From: JAJECS01 sp965198185
Lineage (GTDB): Bacteria; Chloroflexota; UBA11872
NCBI GenBank assembly: GCA_965198185.1
Contig: CBDAOU010000001.1
Span: 558,001 to 622,000, forward strand
Direction: 5' to 3'
Length of the DNA stretch: 64,000 bases
Position numbers and translations under genes: made by a program
The notes under the pieces: generated by a model
The model's input: the letters and a program-made list of their open reading frames with translations, nothing else
Told to the model about the DNA's origin: nothing
Database searches by the model: none
Shown: positions 42,679 to 50,366 of the stretch, in pieces
Layout: each line of letters begins with the position of its first letter
Numbering within the stretch: position 1 is the first letter of the stretch

Positions 42679-43588
42679 TGGCGAGAAACTTCTCCATGGA
42701 TCGAGGATCGAGATTGCGGCCGATGATTTCGAAGCGCGCCGGCGTCGGCCTGAACGTCCGGACTTCCACGCCCCCCATTACAACGTCGACGAGCACCGTG
42801 GCGTTGTCCACGGGCACGATGCCCTTGGCGCGAACCACGTCACCGAAGGCGCCGCGGGCGAGAGCGGCGAGCCAGCGGTCCAGGTGGGCGCGCGCCAGCG
42901 GCCCGGGCTTGAGCATGGCGCGCTCGAGACCGAGCGTGGAGAGTTCGGGTTGCTCTCCGTGGTCGTGGGCGCCGTTGGCCGCGGCAGGGGCAGCACGCGG
43001 CGCGGCGATGGCGGCGAGGACGAGATCGGGATCGATGTCCGCGTAGCTGGTCACGGCCAGGGCGGCGTCGGGATTGAGTTGGCGGGCGGCGTCGCGCGCC
43101 GTCTCGATCTGCTCCGGCGTCGCAATGTCGGCCTTGTTGATCGCCAAGACGTCCGCCACGCACATCTGGTCCTCATAGAAGTCGCCGAAGGCCTGGCGGG
43201 CGACGGCGTGTCTGGCGGCGTCGACGACCGTCACCACCGAGTCGACCTGGGCGATCTCGCGCACCTCGGCTTGGGCGAACACCTGGTTGAGCATGTACGG
43301 CGCGGCCAGACCGGTGGGCTCGACCACCAGCCGCTCCGGCGCCACCTCGCGGCCGATCTGGACGAGTGCGGTCAGCAGGTCGCCGCGAACCTCGCAACAG
43401 ATGCAGCCTCCGGTGAGTTCGCGGACCTTAACGTTGGCGGTCCGCAGCACGTGCTGATCGATGCCCTCCCGGCCGAACTCGTTGACGAGAATGGCGATGC
43501 GGCCCAAGGGCTGAAGGCGCGGGATCAAACGGCGCAGCAGTGTGGTCTTGCCAGCGCCGAGAAATCCGTAGACGAGCGTGACTTTCAC
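42638..43588 (-). CDS. CobW/COG0523-family GTPase (metallochaperone-like)
   Basis: A 316-residue G3E GTPase. Walker A is GFLGAGKTTLLRRL, the metal-binding CxCC motif is GGCICCEVRGDL, Walker B/substrate region VVEPTGLAAPYML, and the G4 motif NKAD. A His-rich spacer (AHDHGEQ) and a C-terminal CobW_C domain (DRWLAALARGAFGDVVRAKG, VEVRTFRPTPARFE) complete the family layout. Members insert or deliver Zn, Co or Ni to target proteins. The start is GTG at 43588; an ORF extension to 43738 has no support. It is the first gene of the minus-strand cluster that includes the NYN and M50 genes. Confidence 0.9.
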   Translation of the reverse strand: MKVTLVYGFLGAGKTTLLRRLIPRLQPLGRIAILVNEFGREGIDQHVLRTANVKVRELTGGCICCEVRGDLLTALVQIGREVAPERLVVEPTGLAAPYMLNQVFAQAEVREIAQVDSVVTVVDAARHAVARQAFGDFYEDQMCVADVLAINKADIATPEQIETARDAARQLNPDAALAVTSYADIDPDLVLAAIAAPRAAPAAANGAHDHGEQPELSTLGLERAMLKPGPLARAHLDRWLAALARGAFGDVVRAKGIVPVDNATVLVDVVMGGVEVRTFRPTPARFEIIGRNLDPRSMEKFLANGNTHIPSPSLAQ

Positions 43589-43748
43589 TAAAGAACGGGT
43601 GCGGATATGCCAACTCGGGAACGCCGCGGTGACCGGTGGTGGGACACATGGATATGCATGAGCAGCCGCTGGCAGCGAGGCGTCAATCCCACACCCCAGT
43701 ATCGCACGGCAGACAGGCGCCTCGGTGAGGCGCCTCACAGCGCCCTGG

Positions 43749-46433
43749 CTACAGCTCCTCCATGTCGCGCCAGTCGGCGCCCACGCGCGCGTCCACGACG
43801 AGCGGCACGCGCAGTTGATATGCCTGAGTCATGCTCGCCGTCGCGAGCGGAACCACGGCGTCGAGCTCGTCCTGCGGCACCTCCAACACCAACTCGTCGT
43901 GGACTTGCAAAAGCATCCGGGACGCCAGGGCGTGGCGCTCCAGCTCCTGGGCCAATTGGATCATGGCGATCTTGATGATGTCGGCCGCGGCGCCCTGGAT
44001 GGGCATGTTGATGGCCACGCGCTCGGTGGCCGCGCGTTGGTGAAAGGCGCGCGCCTTGAGACCGGGCAGGTAGCGTCGCCGCCCGAGCATGGTCTGGACG
44101 TAGCCGCGCGCGTGGGCTTCGGCGATGGTGCGATCCATGTAGGCCTTGACGCCGGGATAGGTCGCGAAATAGGTGTTGATGAACGCCTGCGCCTCCTCGA
44201 AGTCCATCTCGGTGCGCTGCGCCAGCCCTTGGGCGCTGATGCCGTAGACGATGCCGAAGTTCGTGGTTTTCGCGAGGCGGCGCATATCGGCGGTCACGTC
44301 CGCGATTGCCACGCCGAACAGGCGAGCAGCGGTGGCAGCGTGGATGTCTTGCCCCTCCTCAAACGCGGCGCACATGGCCGCGTCCTCGCTCGCGTGGGCC
44401 AGCACGCGCAGCTCGATCTGCGAATAGTCGATGGCGAGCAGCGCGAGGTCGTCGGCGCCGGAGACGAACGCCCGCCGGATCTCGCGTCCGCGCTCGGTGC
44501 GGATCGGGATGTTCTGCAGATTCGGGTTGGCCGACGACAGACGTCCCGTGGCGGCCACTGCCTGATTGAAGCTGGTGTGGAGGCGGCCGGTCTCGGGGAC
44601 GACGAGTTTGGCGAGCGCGTCGGCATAGGTGGACTTGAGCTTGGTGACGGCGCGGTAGTCCAGCACCCGCTGAGCCACCGGATGGGCGTCGACCAAGCCC
44701 TCGAGCACGCCGCTGGCCGTGGAGTATCCCGACTTGGTTCTGCGGCCCGCCGGCAGCCCCAGTTTCTCGAACAGCACGGTGCCGAGTTGCTTGGGCGAGT
44801 TGATGTTGAACGGCCCGCCGGCGTCGGCGTGGATGGCGGCCGCCAGGGTTTCGATCTCACCTTGCATGGCCTGCGAAAACTCCCGCAGCGCTTCCACGTC
44901 GATGGCCACGCCCCGGCTCTCGATCTCAGCCAGCACGGCGGCCAAGGGCATTTCGACGTCCCGCAGGATGTGGGTCAGGTCGTTCGCGTCCAGGTCTTGC
45001 TCCAAGCCGGGCGCGAGACGCAGGCACGCGTCGGCGCGCGCGGCCAACGGGTGCGCGATCTCCTCGGGCGTCAACGTCGCCAGTGTGTTCGGCAGCGGGG
45101 CGTCCACCATCGGCGGCGTTAGGGTCTCGCCCAGACGGCGGAATGCCAGGTCGTCGATGATTTGCGGGGTGGCGTCGGCGTCCACCAGGTAGGCCGCCAG
45201 CAGCAGGTCGAGGTGCACGCCAGCGAGCCCGAGGCCGCAGCCGGCGAGGCCGCGGTGCATCAGCTTGGAGTCGAACACGACCTTGTCGTGGTCGGCAGAG
45301 GCTAGCCAGGTCTGAAGCCGGCGCAGGAGGTCTGAGTCGTTCGGGGCGCAGGGAACGTAGGCCGAGGCGCCGTCCCAGGCTACGGCGAGACCGCAGAGCT
45401 CGGGGCCTGAACGGGTGTCGCGCAGCAGCGGGAACACGCCCGCGCGTTCGACGGTGAGCAGTCGTTGCCCCAGCTCATCGGCCGCCGGCGCGGTGTCGAC
45501 GATCCGCGGCGCAACGTCGGCCGACGGCGCCGCGGCATCGGCCTCGGGCTCCGTGGGGCTGAAGGGCAGGCGTTCCAGCAGCGTGCGGAACTGCAGCTCC
45601 TGCATCAACGCCGTGGTCGCCGCGGCGTCGGCCTGCCACAGGCGCATCCGGTCGGGATCGAAGGTGACCGGCAGATCGGTGACGATGCGCGCCAACTCGC
45701 GCGAGAGTTCCGCCCGGTCCCGCTGGTTCTCAAGCCGCCGCCGGGCGGCCGGTGGCACGTCGTCAAGGTGCGCGTAGATCTCGTCGATATCGGTGAACTG
45801 CTGCAGGAGCTTGGCGGCCGTCTTCTCGCCGATGCCGGTGACGCCGGGGATGTTGTCGGAGGCGTCGCCCACCAAGCCTTTGAAGTCCACCACCTGATCC
45901 GGCTCAACGCCCCAGCGCTTCCGGACGGCCGGCGCGTCGTAGATCACGGGCTCACCGGTGCGCGGGTTGCTGCTGAGCACGCGCACGCGGGGCGTCACGA
46001 GTTGGTAGGCGTCGCGATCCCCGGTGACGAGGAACACCTCGAACCCGGCTTGCTCGGCCTGCACCGCCAGCGTGCCGAGCAGGTCGTCGGCCTCGTAGCC
46101 CTCGAGCTCGAACGCCGGAATCCCGAACACATCGATCAGCTCGCGGACGCGGCCAAACTGCACCACGAGGGCCTCGTCGGTCTCGGGACGGCCGGCTTTG
46201 TATTCCTCAAACAGGTCGTCGCGAAAGGTCTTGCCCGGGAGATCGAAGGCCGCGGCGGCGTGCGTCGGCGCGAGCAGGTCGACGATGCGCAACAGAATGG
46301 TCGTGAAGCCGAAGACGGCGTTGGTGGGCTCGCCGGAGGCGGTGGCGAAGTGCTTGGGCACCGCGTGATAGGCCCGGTGCAGCAGGGACGCTACGTCGAG
46401 GACGATCAGGCGCGGGCGTTGCTCGGTCGCCAT
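43749..46433 (-). CDS. polA: DNA polymerase I with degenerate proofreading domain
   Basis: An 894-residue family A polymerase for Okazaki-fragment processing and repair. The 5' nuclease domain (1-290) has VTGDRDAYQLV and VDFKGLVGDASDNIPGVTGIGEK. The middle domain (about 310-490) keeps the exonuclease fold but not the DxE metal-binding motif (GVFPLLRDTRSGPELCG at that place), so 3'-5' proofreading is probably absent, as in Taq-like enzymes. The polymerase domain has motif A DYSQIELRVLAH, motif B RRLAKTTNFGIVYG and motif C QVHDELVLE. The start at 46433 fits the family. Confidence 0.96.
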   Translation of the reverse strand: MATEQRPRLIVLDVASLLHRAYHAVPKHFATASGEPTNAVFGFTTILLRIVDLLAPTHAAAAFDLPGKTFRDDLFEEYKAGRPETDEALVVQFGRVRELIDVFGIPAFELEGYEADDLLGTLAVQAEQAGFEVFLVTGDRDAYQLVTPRVRVLSSNPRTGEPVIYDAPAVRKRWGVEPDQVVDFKGLVGDASDNIPGVTGIGEKTAAKLLQQFTDIDEIYAHLDDVPPAARRRLENQRDRAELSRELARIVTDLPVTFDPDRMRLWQADAAATTALMQELQFRTLLERLPFSPTEPEADAAAPSADVAPRIVDTAPAADELGQRLLTVERAGVFPLLRDTRSGPELCGLAVAWDGASAYVPCAPNDSDLLRRLQTWLASADHDKVVFDSKLMHRGLAGCGLGLAGVHLDLLLAAYLVDADATPQIIDDLAFRRLGETLTPPMVDAPLPNTLATLTPEEIAHPLAARADACLRLAPGLEQDLDANDLTHILRDVEMPLAAVLAEIESRGVAIDVEALREFSQAMQGEIETLAAAIHADAGGPFNINSPKQLGTVLFEKLGLPAGRRTKSGYSTASGVLEGLVDAHPVAQRVLDYRAVTKLKSTYADALAKLVVPETGRLHTSFNQAVAATGRLSSANPNLQNIPIRTERGREIRRAFVSGADDLALLAIDYSQIELRVLAHASEDAAMCAAFEEGQDIHAATAARLFGVAIADVTADMRRLAKTTNFGIVYGISAQGLAQRTEMDFEEAQAFINTYFATYPGVKAYMDRTIAEAHARGYVQTMLGRRRYLPGLKARAFHQRAATERVAINMPIQGAAADIIKIAMIQLAQELERHALASRMLLQVHDELVLEVPQDELDAVVPLATASMTQAYQLRVPLVVDARVGADWRDMEEL

Positions 46434-46487
46434 GGGCGGCAGTGTACGCAGGGCGGTCTGCCGGCGGTCCCTTCCCGACCGGGGACA

Positions 46488-47294
46488 TTACTCGGCGCGG
46501 AATAGCTCCAGCGACAGGTGCGAGGCGCGACCGCCGCGGCGTAGGTTCACGATCTCCGCCATGATGGCCAGCGCAATTTCGGCGGGCGTGCGGCTGCCGA
46601 TGTCCAGGCCGATCGGGGCGTAGACGCGGCGGAACTTGTCGGGGACAACGCCTTCCGCGAGCAAGGTCTGGTGCACGATGTGCACGCGGCGGCGGCTGCC
46701 GATCATGCCGATGTAGGGCGCGGGCGTGTCCAGCAGCAGGCGCAGCGACTCCTCGTCGTACCGATGGGCGCGCGTGACCAGCACGACGTAGGTGGCCGGG
46801 TCGACACGCAGCTCGGCAAAGAAGTCGTGCAACGGCTGCACCACCACGCGGTCGGCGGTGGGGAAGCGCGCGCGGTTGGCGTAGTCGGCGCGATCGTCGA
46901 CGACCCAGGCCTCGAACTCCAGCAGGTGTGCGCAGCGGGCCAGCGGCTGGGCGATGTGGCCGGCGCCGGCGATGACGAGCCGCGGCGTGGGGACGATGGG
47001 GTCGAAGAAGATTTTGACGTAGGCCGCGGCGCGGCGTGACGAGGCGCTGCCATCGGGCGCATAGGTGTGCGTGACCGGCTCGCCGGTCCGGAGGGCGTCA
47101 GCCGCGTCGCGGGCGACGGCCGCGTCGAGTGCCGGGGTGCCGAGCGTGCCCATGAGGCGGTCGTCGGCCTCGTAGCGCAGCGTGAGGCCGAGCTCGACGC
47201 CCCGCATGCCGCGCACGCCGGCGACGTAGACAAAAACCTGGGGTGTACGGGAGGCGATGGCGCGCACCGCCGCCTCAGCCGCGTCGTTGGTCAT
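46488..47294 (-). CDS. XdhC Rossmann-domain protein (second half of a split XdhC/CoxI)
   Basis: A 268-residue protein whose N-terminal part is an XdhC_CoxI-like strand region and whose C-terminal part is the XdhC Rossmann domain: RLVIAGAGHIAQPLARCAHL, VDDRADYANRARFPTADRVV, YVVLVTRAHRYDEESLR, YIGMIGSRRRV and GLDIGSRTPAEIALAIMAEI. XdhC-type proteins mature molybdenum cofactor enzymes such as xanthine or CO dehydrogenase; no such enzyme is in the window. It overlaps the preceding 109-residue XdhC_CoxI gene by 4 nt (ATGA). ATG at 47294. Confidence 0.9.
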   Translation of the reverse strand: MTNDAAEAAVRAIASRTPQVFVYVAGVRGMRGVELGLTLRYEADDRLMGTLGTPALDAAVARDAADALRTGEPVTHTYAPDGSASSRRAAAYVKIFFDPIVPTPRLVIAGAGHIAQPLARCAHLLEFEAWVVDDRADYANRARFPTADRVVVQPLHDFFAELRVDPATYVVLVTRAHRYDEESLRLLLDTPAPYIGMIGSRRRVHIVHQTLLAEGVVPDKFRRVYAPIGLDIGSRTPAEIALAIMAEIVNLRRGGRASHLSLELFRAE

Positions 47295-47620
47295 GCCGCC
47301 GCCGCGGCTGAGGCCTCCCATGGCTCGATCAGCACGTCGAGCGTGCCGCCGCACACGTCGCCTTCACCGCGCACGTCGTCGACGAGATCGATTTCAATGT
47401 TCCGCGCGCGGCCGTCGGCCAGGGTGCGCCGGGCATTGGCCCGCACGTCGGATTCGACGCAACCGCCGCCGACAGTGCCCCAGCTCGATCCGTCCGCGAA
47501 GAACAGCATGCGCGCGCCGATGCGCTGCGGGGTCGAGCCGCGGCTGCCGACCACCAGCGCGGCGACGACGCGCTCGCCGCGGCCGGTGCGTTCGAGGATG
47601 TGGCTGAAGAACGGCTCCAT
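47291..47620 (-). CDS. XdhC_CoxI small domain protein (first half of a split XdhC)
   Basis: A 109-residue protein equal to the N-terminal domain of XdhC/CoxI: VVAALVVGSRGSTPQRIGARMLFFADGSSWGTVGGGCVESDV is typical in order and spacing (read here in parts: GSTPQRIGARML, then GTVGGGCVE), and it ends with DVCGGTLDVLIEPW. In many bacteria this domain is fused to the Rossmann domain; here the two are separate genes coupled by ATGA, and the second gene also carries a related N-terminal part. Start at ATG 47620. The 258 bp upstream contain a structured repeat (47709-47785). Confidence 0.88.
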   Translation of the reverse strand: MEPFFSHILERTGRGERVVAALVVGSRGSTPQRIGARMLFFADGSSWGTVGGGCVESDVRANARRTLADGRARNIEIDLVDDVRGEGDVCGGTLDVLIEPWEASAAAAA

Positions 47621-47708
47621 GGCTCGTAAGTCTAGCCGAGGGCAGTGAGGGGCCGTCCGCGGGGCATTCGGCTTGTCCACGAGCGAACGGAGTCTGGATT
47701 CCCGGTGC

Positions 47709-47785
47709 CCGGTGGCCCAGGCTGCGCGCAGCCTGGGAGATTCAACCGCAGCCAATCCCGCGCTGCACGCAGCGCGGGCCACCGG
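47709..47785. repeat. 77-bp MITE-like structured element
   Basis: Outer inverted repeats CCGGTGGCCC (47709-47718) and GGGCCACCGG (47776-47785) enclose two strong internal palindromes: a perfect 22-bp one at 47716-47737 centred on GCGCGC, and a 10-bp stem CCCGCGCTGC/GCAGCGCGGG at 47757-47778. The element lies between xdhC and pyrD and has no coding capacity. A GGATTCCCGG motif like that of the REP-like elements is 15 bp before it. Confidence 0.75.
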
Positions 47786-47878
47786 ATGGTGGACATCGCG
47801 CGGGCAACATCGAGGGTTGCTTCTACGCGCTGGAGTCTGCAGAGCGTGTGCTAGCGTCGGACGGCTGCCGATTTCACT

Positions 47879-48923
47879 GTGTGGAAGTCTCTGGCTGGGA
47901 TCGCGCCCGCGCTGACGGTGAATCTCGCGCCGTCGCATCGCGACGGTCTGGTGTTGCGCTCTCCGGTGCTGACGGCCTCGGGCACCTTCGGGTTCGGGGA
48001 CGAGTATCGCGACCTGGTCGACCTGAGCCGGCTCGGCGCCATCGTCACGAAGACGGTCACGCCGGAGGCGCGCGAGGGGAACCCGACGCCGCGCACGGTC
48101 GAGACGCCCGCCGGCATGCTCAACTCGATCGGCCTGCCGAATCCCGGCGTCGCGGGCGTGGTGCGAGAGAAGGCGCCCATCTGGCGCGAGCTGCCGTGCG
48201 CGGTGATCGTGAGCGTGTCCGCGCACGATCCGGCGAGTTGGAGCGCCCTGGCGGGCGCCTTTGACGGCATCCCGAACGTCTGCGCGATCGAGGCGAACCT
48301 GTCGTGCCCCAACGTTGCCGGCGGGCTGGACTTTCTCGGCCACGCCGGAGGCCGCGGCGACCACCGTGGCGGCGGTGCGCGCCGGCACCGAGCTGCCGGT
48401 GATCGCGAAGCTCTCGCCCAATGCCGGCGATATTCGACCCATCGCCCGGGCGGTGGAGGACGCGGGGGCGCACGCTATCTCGCTGATCAACACAATCCTG
48501 GGATTGGTGGTTGACGTGAAGCGGCGGCGGGCGTTTCTTGGAACCGGCAGCGGCGGCGTCTCGGGACCGGCCATTCGTCCGGTGGCCCTGCGCTTTGTCT
48601 ATGAAGCGCGGCGGGTGGTGGACGTGCCGATCGTGGGCATCGGGGGGATCGCGTCGACGGCGGACGCGCTGCAATTCTTGCTGGCCGGGGCGGCGGCGGT
48701 GCAGGTGGGTACGGCCACGTTCCGCGAGCCGCGCGCGGCGGAGACCATCACCGACGGCTTGGCGGCATACGCTCGCGATCACGGCCTGGCCTCGCTGCAA
48801 GAGATCGTGGGAGCGGCGCAGGCGACGCCCGCACAGTCAGCGGCTGAAGTGGATCTGGAGGACGTCGCGGTCGGCGAGGGCGTGGTCGCGCCCGACGCGC
48901 TGAAGCCGGCCGGCGGCGCGTAG
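47879..48923 (+). pseudogene. pyrD: Dihydroorotate dehydrogenase (class 1B-like), one +1 frameshift
   Basis: PyrD oxidises dihydroorotate to orotate in pyrimidine synthesis, with FMN. The first frame gives VLTASGTFGFGDEY, VTKTVTPEAREGNPTPR and AIEANLSCPNVAGG; the second frame continues with AGTELPVIAKLSPNAGDI, ISLINTILGLVVDVKRR and VGIGGIASTADALQF. Removing one T from the TTT at 48332-48334 joins them (LDFSATPEAAAT). Corrected length is 347 residues, about 35 longer than usual; the extra tail overlaps the convergent YchF-like gene by 87 bp and may result from a second nearby indel (a TGA in another frame lies at 48845). Start taken as GTG 47879. Confidence 0.85.
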
Positions 48924-49976
48924 CGGCGCCAGGCCGCCGGAAGCGACGACCTGGTCGCACGGCGCGATGTCGGCGCCGATGAAGCGCTGGGCAAAGTCGC
49001 TGTGGATCGTCGCCGCGGCGTCGAGCGCGGTGCCGCCCTCGGGCAAGAGCCAGGCCGTGGCGGCGGCGCGGTTGGCCGTATAGAAGATTTGCAGCCCCGC
49101 CGCCTGCATGACGGCGGCTCCGACGCGGTCGGCGGCGGTGCCCGGTAAGCCCAGATCGTCCCGGAAGGCGTCGGCGTCGTCGGGCTCCAGCGACCAGATC
49201 TCGGCCTCGGTCTCCCCGGCTACGACGGCACAGGCGGGGAAATCGCCGGTCGCGCGAGCGACGGCGCGCGTGTCGGGGTCGGAGACATTCGCCACCACTG
49301 CGCGGGGTTTGGCGGCGAACAGCCCAAACCCCCGCAGCGTGCGCTGGTCGTCGGGCGTCAGCGCCGCCAGATCGAGCGTCGCCGATGCCGCAAGCTGCTC
49401 ACGCGCGTTGCTTACCAACGCAACGGTGTGTTGCGCCTCGCGCCGTTCGACACGCGGGCCCTGGGTGGCGCGCTCTTGGGCGCGCGCGGCTGCGCGTTCG
49501 AGGATCTCAAGGTCCCAGAGCGCGAGCTCGGTTGCCAGATCATCGGCGCTGCTGCGCAGGGCGGTCTCCACGTCAGCCCCTGTCGCCGGGTGTCCGGCGA
49601 AGCCGAGGGCGTCGGCGGTTGCCAGATCATCGGTATTGCTGCGCAGGGCGGTCTCCACATCGGCTCCCGTCGCCGGATGCACGACGAACCCCAAGACGTC
49701 GGCGGTGCGCAACTCGCCGATCCAGGCCGGGTTGGTATCGGCGCCAAGGCCCAGCCCGTAGCCGGGAAAGTGCCACAGGGTGAGCTGGGCTGGAACCACG
49801 GACTGGGACCCCATCACGTCGGCCAGGCGCTGCAACCGCTGGTCGGGCAGCCGCAGGGTGCCAATGCGGCGCGGCAACCGGTCGCGGGACTCGACGACCT
49901 GCGAGCCGACGGCGGCGTCGAACACCTGGTCGATGCCGCTGTCCGGGCGGCCGATCAGGACGACGGTGGGCAGCAC
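48837..49976 (-). CDS. YchF-related protein with degenerate GTPase domain and internal duplication
   Basis: A 379-residue relative of the OLA1/YchF ATPase. The C-terminal half matches the YchF TGS/DUF933 region: LQIFYTANRAAATAWLLPEG, TIHSDFAQRFIGADI and ADRDVLQIHFSR. In the N-terminal half the P-loop is lost (LIGRPDSGIDQVF where GLPNVGKST is expected), so nucleotide binding is doubtful. Residues 91-119 and 120-148 are an in-frame tandem duplication (87 bp, 49533-49706). It starts at GTG 49976 with GGAGG 6 nt upstream. Divergent from rpsT and overlapping the 3' end of pyrD by 87 bp. Confidence 0.8.
   Translation of the reverse strand: MLPTVVLIGRPDSGIDQVFDAAVGSQVVESRDRLPRRIGTLRLPDQRLQRLADVMGSQSVVPAQLTLWHFPGYGLGLGADTNPAWIGELRTADVLGFVVHPATGADVETALRSNTDDLATADALGFAGHPATGADVETALRSSADDLATELALWDLEILERAAARAQERATQGPRVERREAQHTVALVSNAREQLAASATLDLAALTPDDQRTLRGFGLFAAKPRAVVANVSDPDTRAVARATGDFPACAVVAGETEAEIWSLEPDDADAFRDDLGLPGTAADRVGAAVMQAAGLQIFYTANRAAATAWLLPEGGTALDAAATIHSDFAQRFIGADIAPCDQVVASGGLAPLRAAGRLQRVGRDHALADRDVLQIHFSR
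49533..49706. repeat. 87-bp tandem duplication inside the YchF-like gene
   Basis: Two head-to-tail copies of 87 bp encode HPATGADVETALRS twice (residues 91-119 and 120-148) with a few substitutions between copies, so the duplication is not brand new. Confidence 0.88.
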
Positions 49977-50016
49977 GGTGTTCCTCCCAACCGACGCAGC
50001 CGGAGGCGCGGGTCGT

Positions 50017-50025
50017 TGGTATAGT
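50017..50025 (+). promoter_or_regulatory. Extended -10 promoter element of rpsT
   Basis: TGGTATAGT (extended TGn plus TATAGT) lies 53 bp before the rpsT start. The -35 region is poor, as is usual with extended -10 promoters. A short GCAGG/CCTGC hairpin follows in the leader. Confidence 0.5.
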
Positions 50026-50078
50026 AGGCGGGCAGGTGACCGTAGCCTGCTCCTCTGTATCCACGGCCGGGTTGGGCC

Positions 50079-50366
50079 ATGCCATCACCTAAAGAACTCA
50101 AACGTCAGCACGCGCGCGCGAAGAACGTGCGGCGCGAGGAATTCAAGCGTGCGCGCAACGCGAGCGTGCGCACGGCGGTGCGGCGGCTGGTCAGGCGCGC
50201 GCGAATGGCCATCGACGAGGGCGACGCGACGGCCAGCGAGGCCGTGCGAGTCGCGCAGTCGGCGCTGGACAGCGCGGCGCGGCGCGGCATCATTCCGCGG
50301 AACGCGGCGGCGCGCCGGCTCGGGCGGCTGGTGAAGCGTCAGAGCGGGGCGGAAGAAGCCGCCTAG
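50079..50366 (+). CDS. rpsT: 30S ribosomal protein S20
   Basis: A 95-residue, very basic protein of the small ribosomal subunit that binds the 16S rRNA near the 5' domain. RQHARAKNVRREEFKRARNA, VRTAVRRLVRRARMA and the end RGIIPRNAAARRLGRLVKR are the three helices of the bS20 family at normal length. Start ATG 50079. The gene is divergent from the YchF-like gene and convergent with holA, with which it shares a CTAG stop palindrome. Confidence 0.95.
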   Translation: MPSPKELKRQHARAKNVRREEFKRARNASVRTAVRRLVRRARMAIDEGDATASEAVRVAQSALDSAARRGIIPRNAAARRLGRLVKRQSGAEEAA

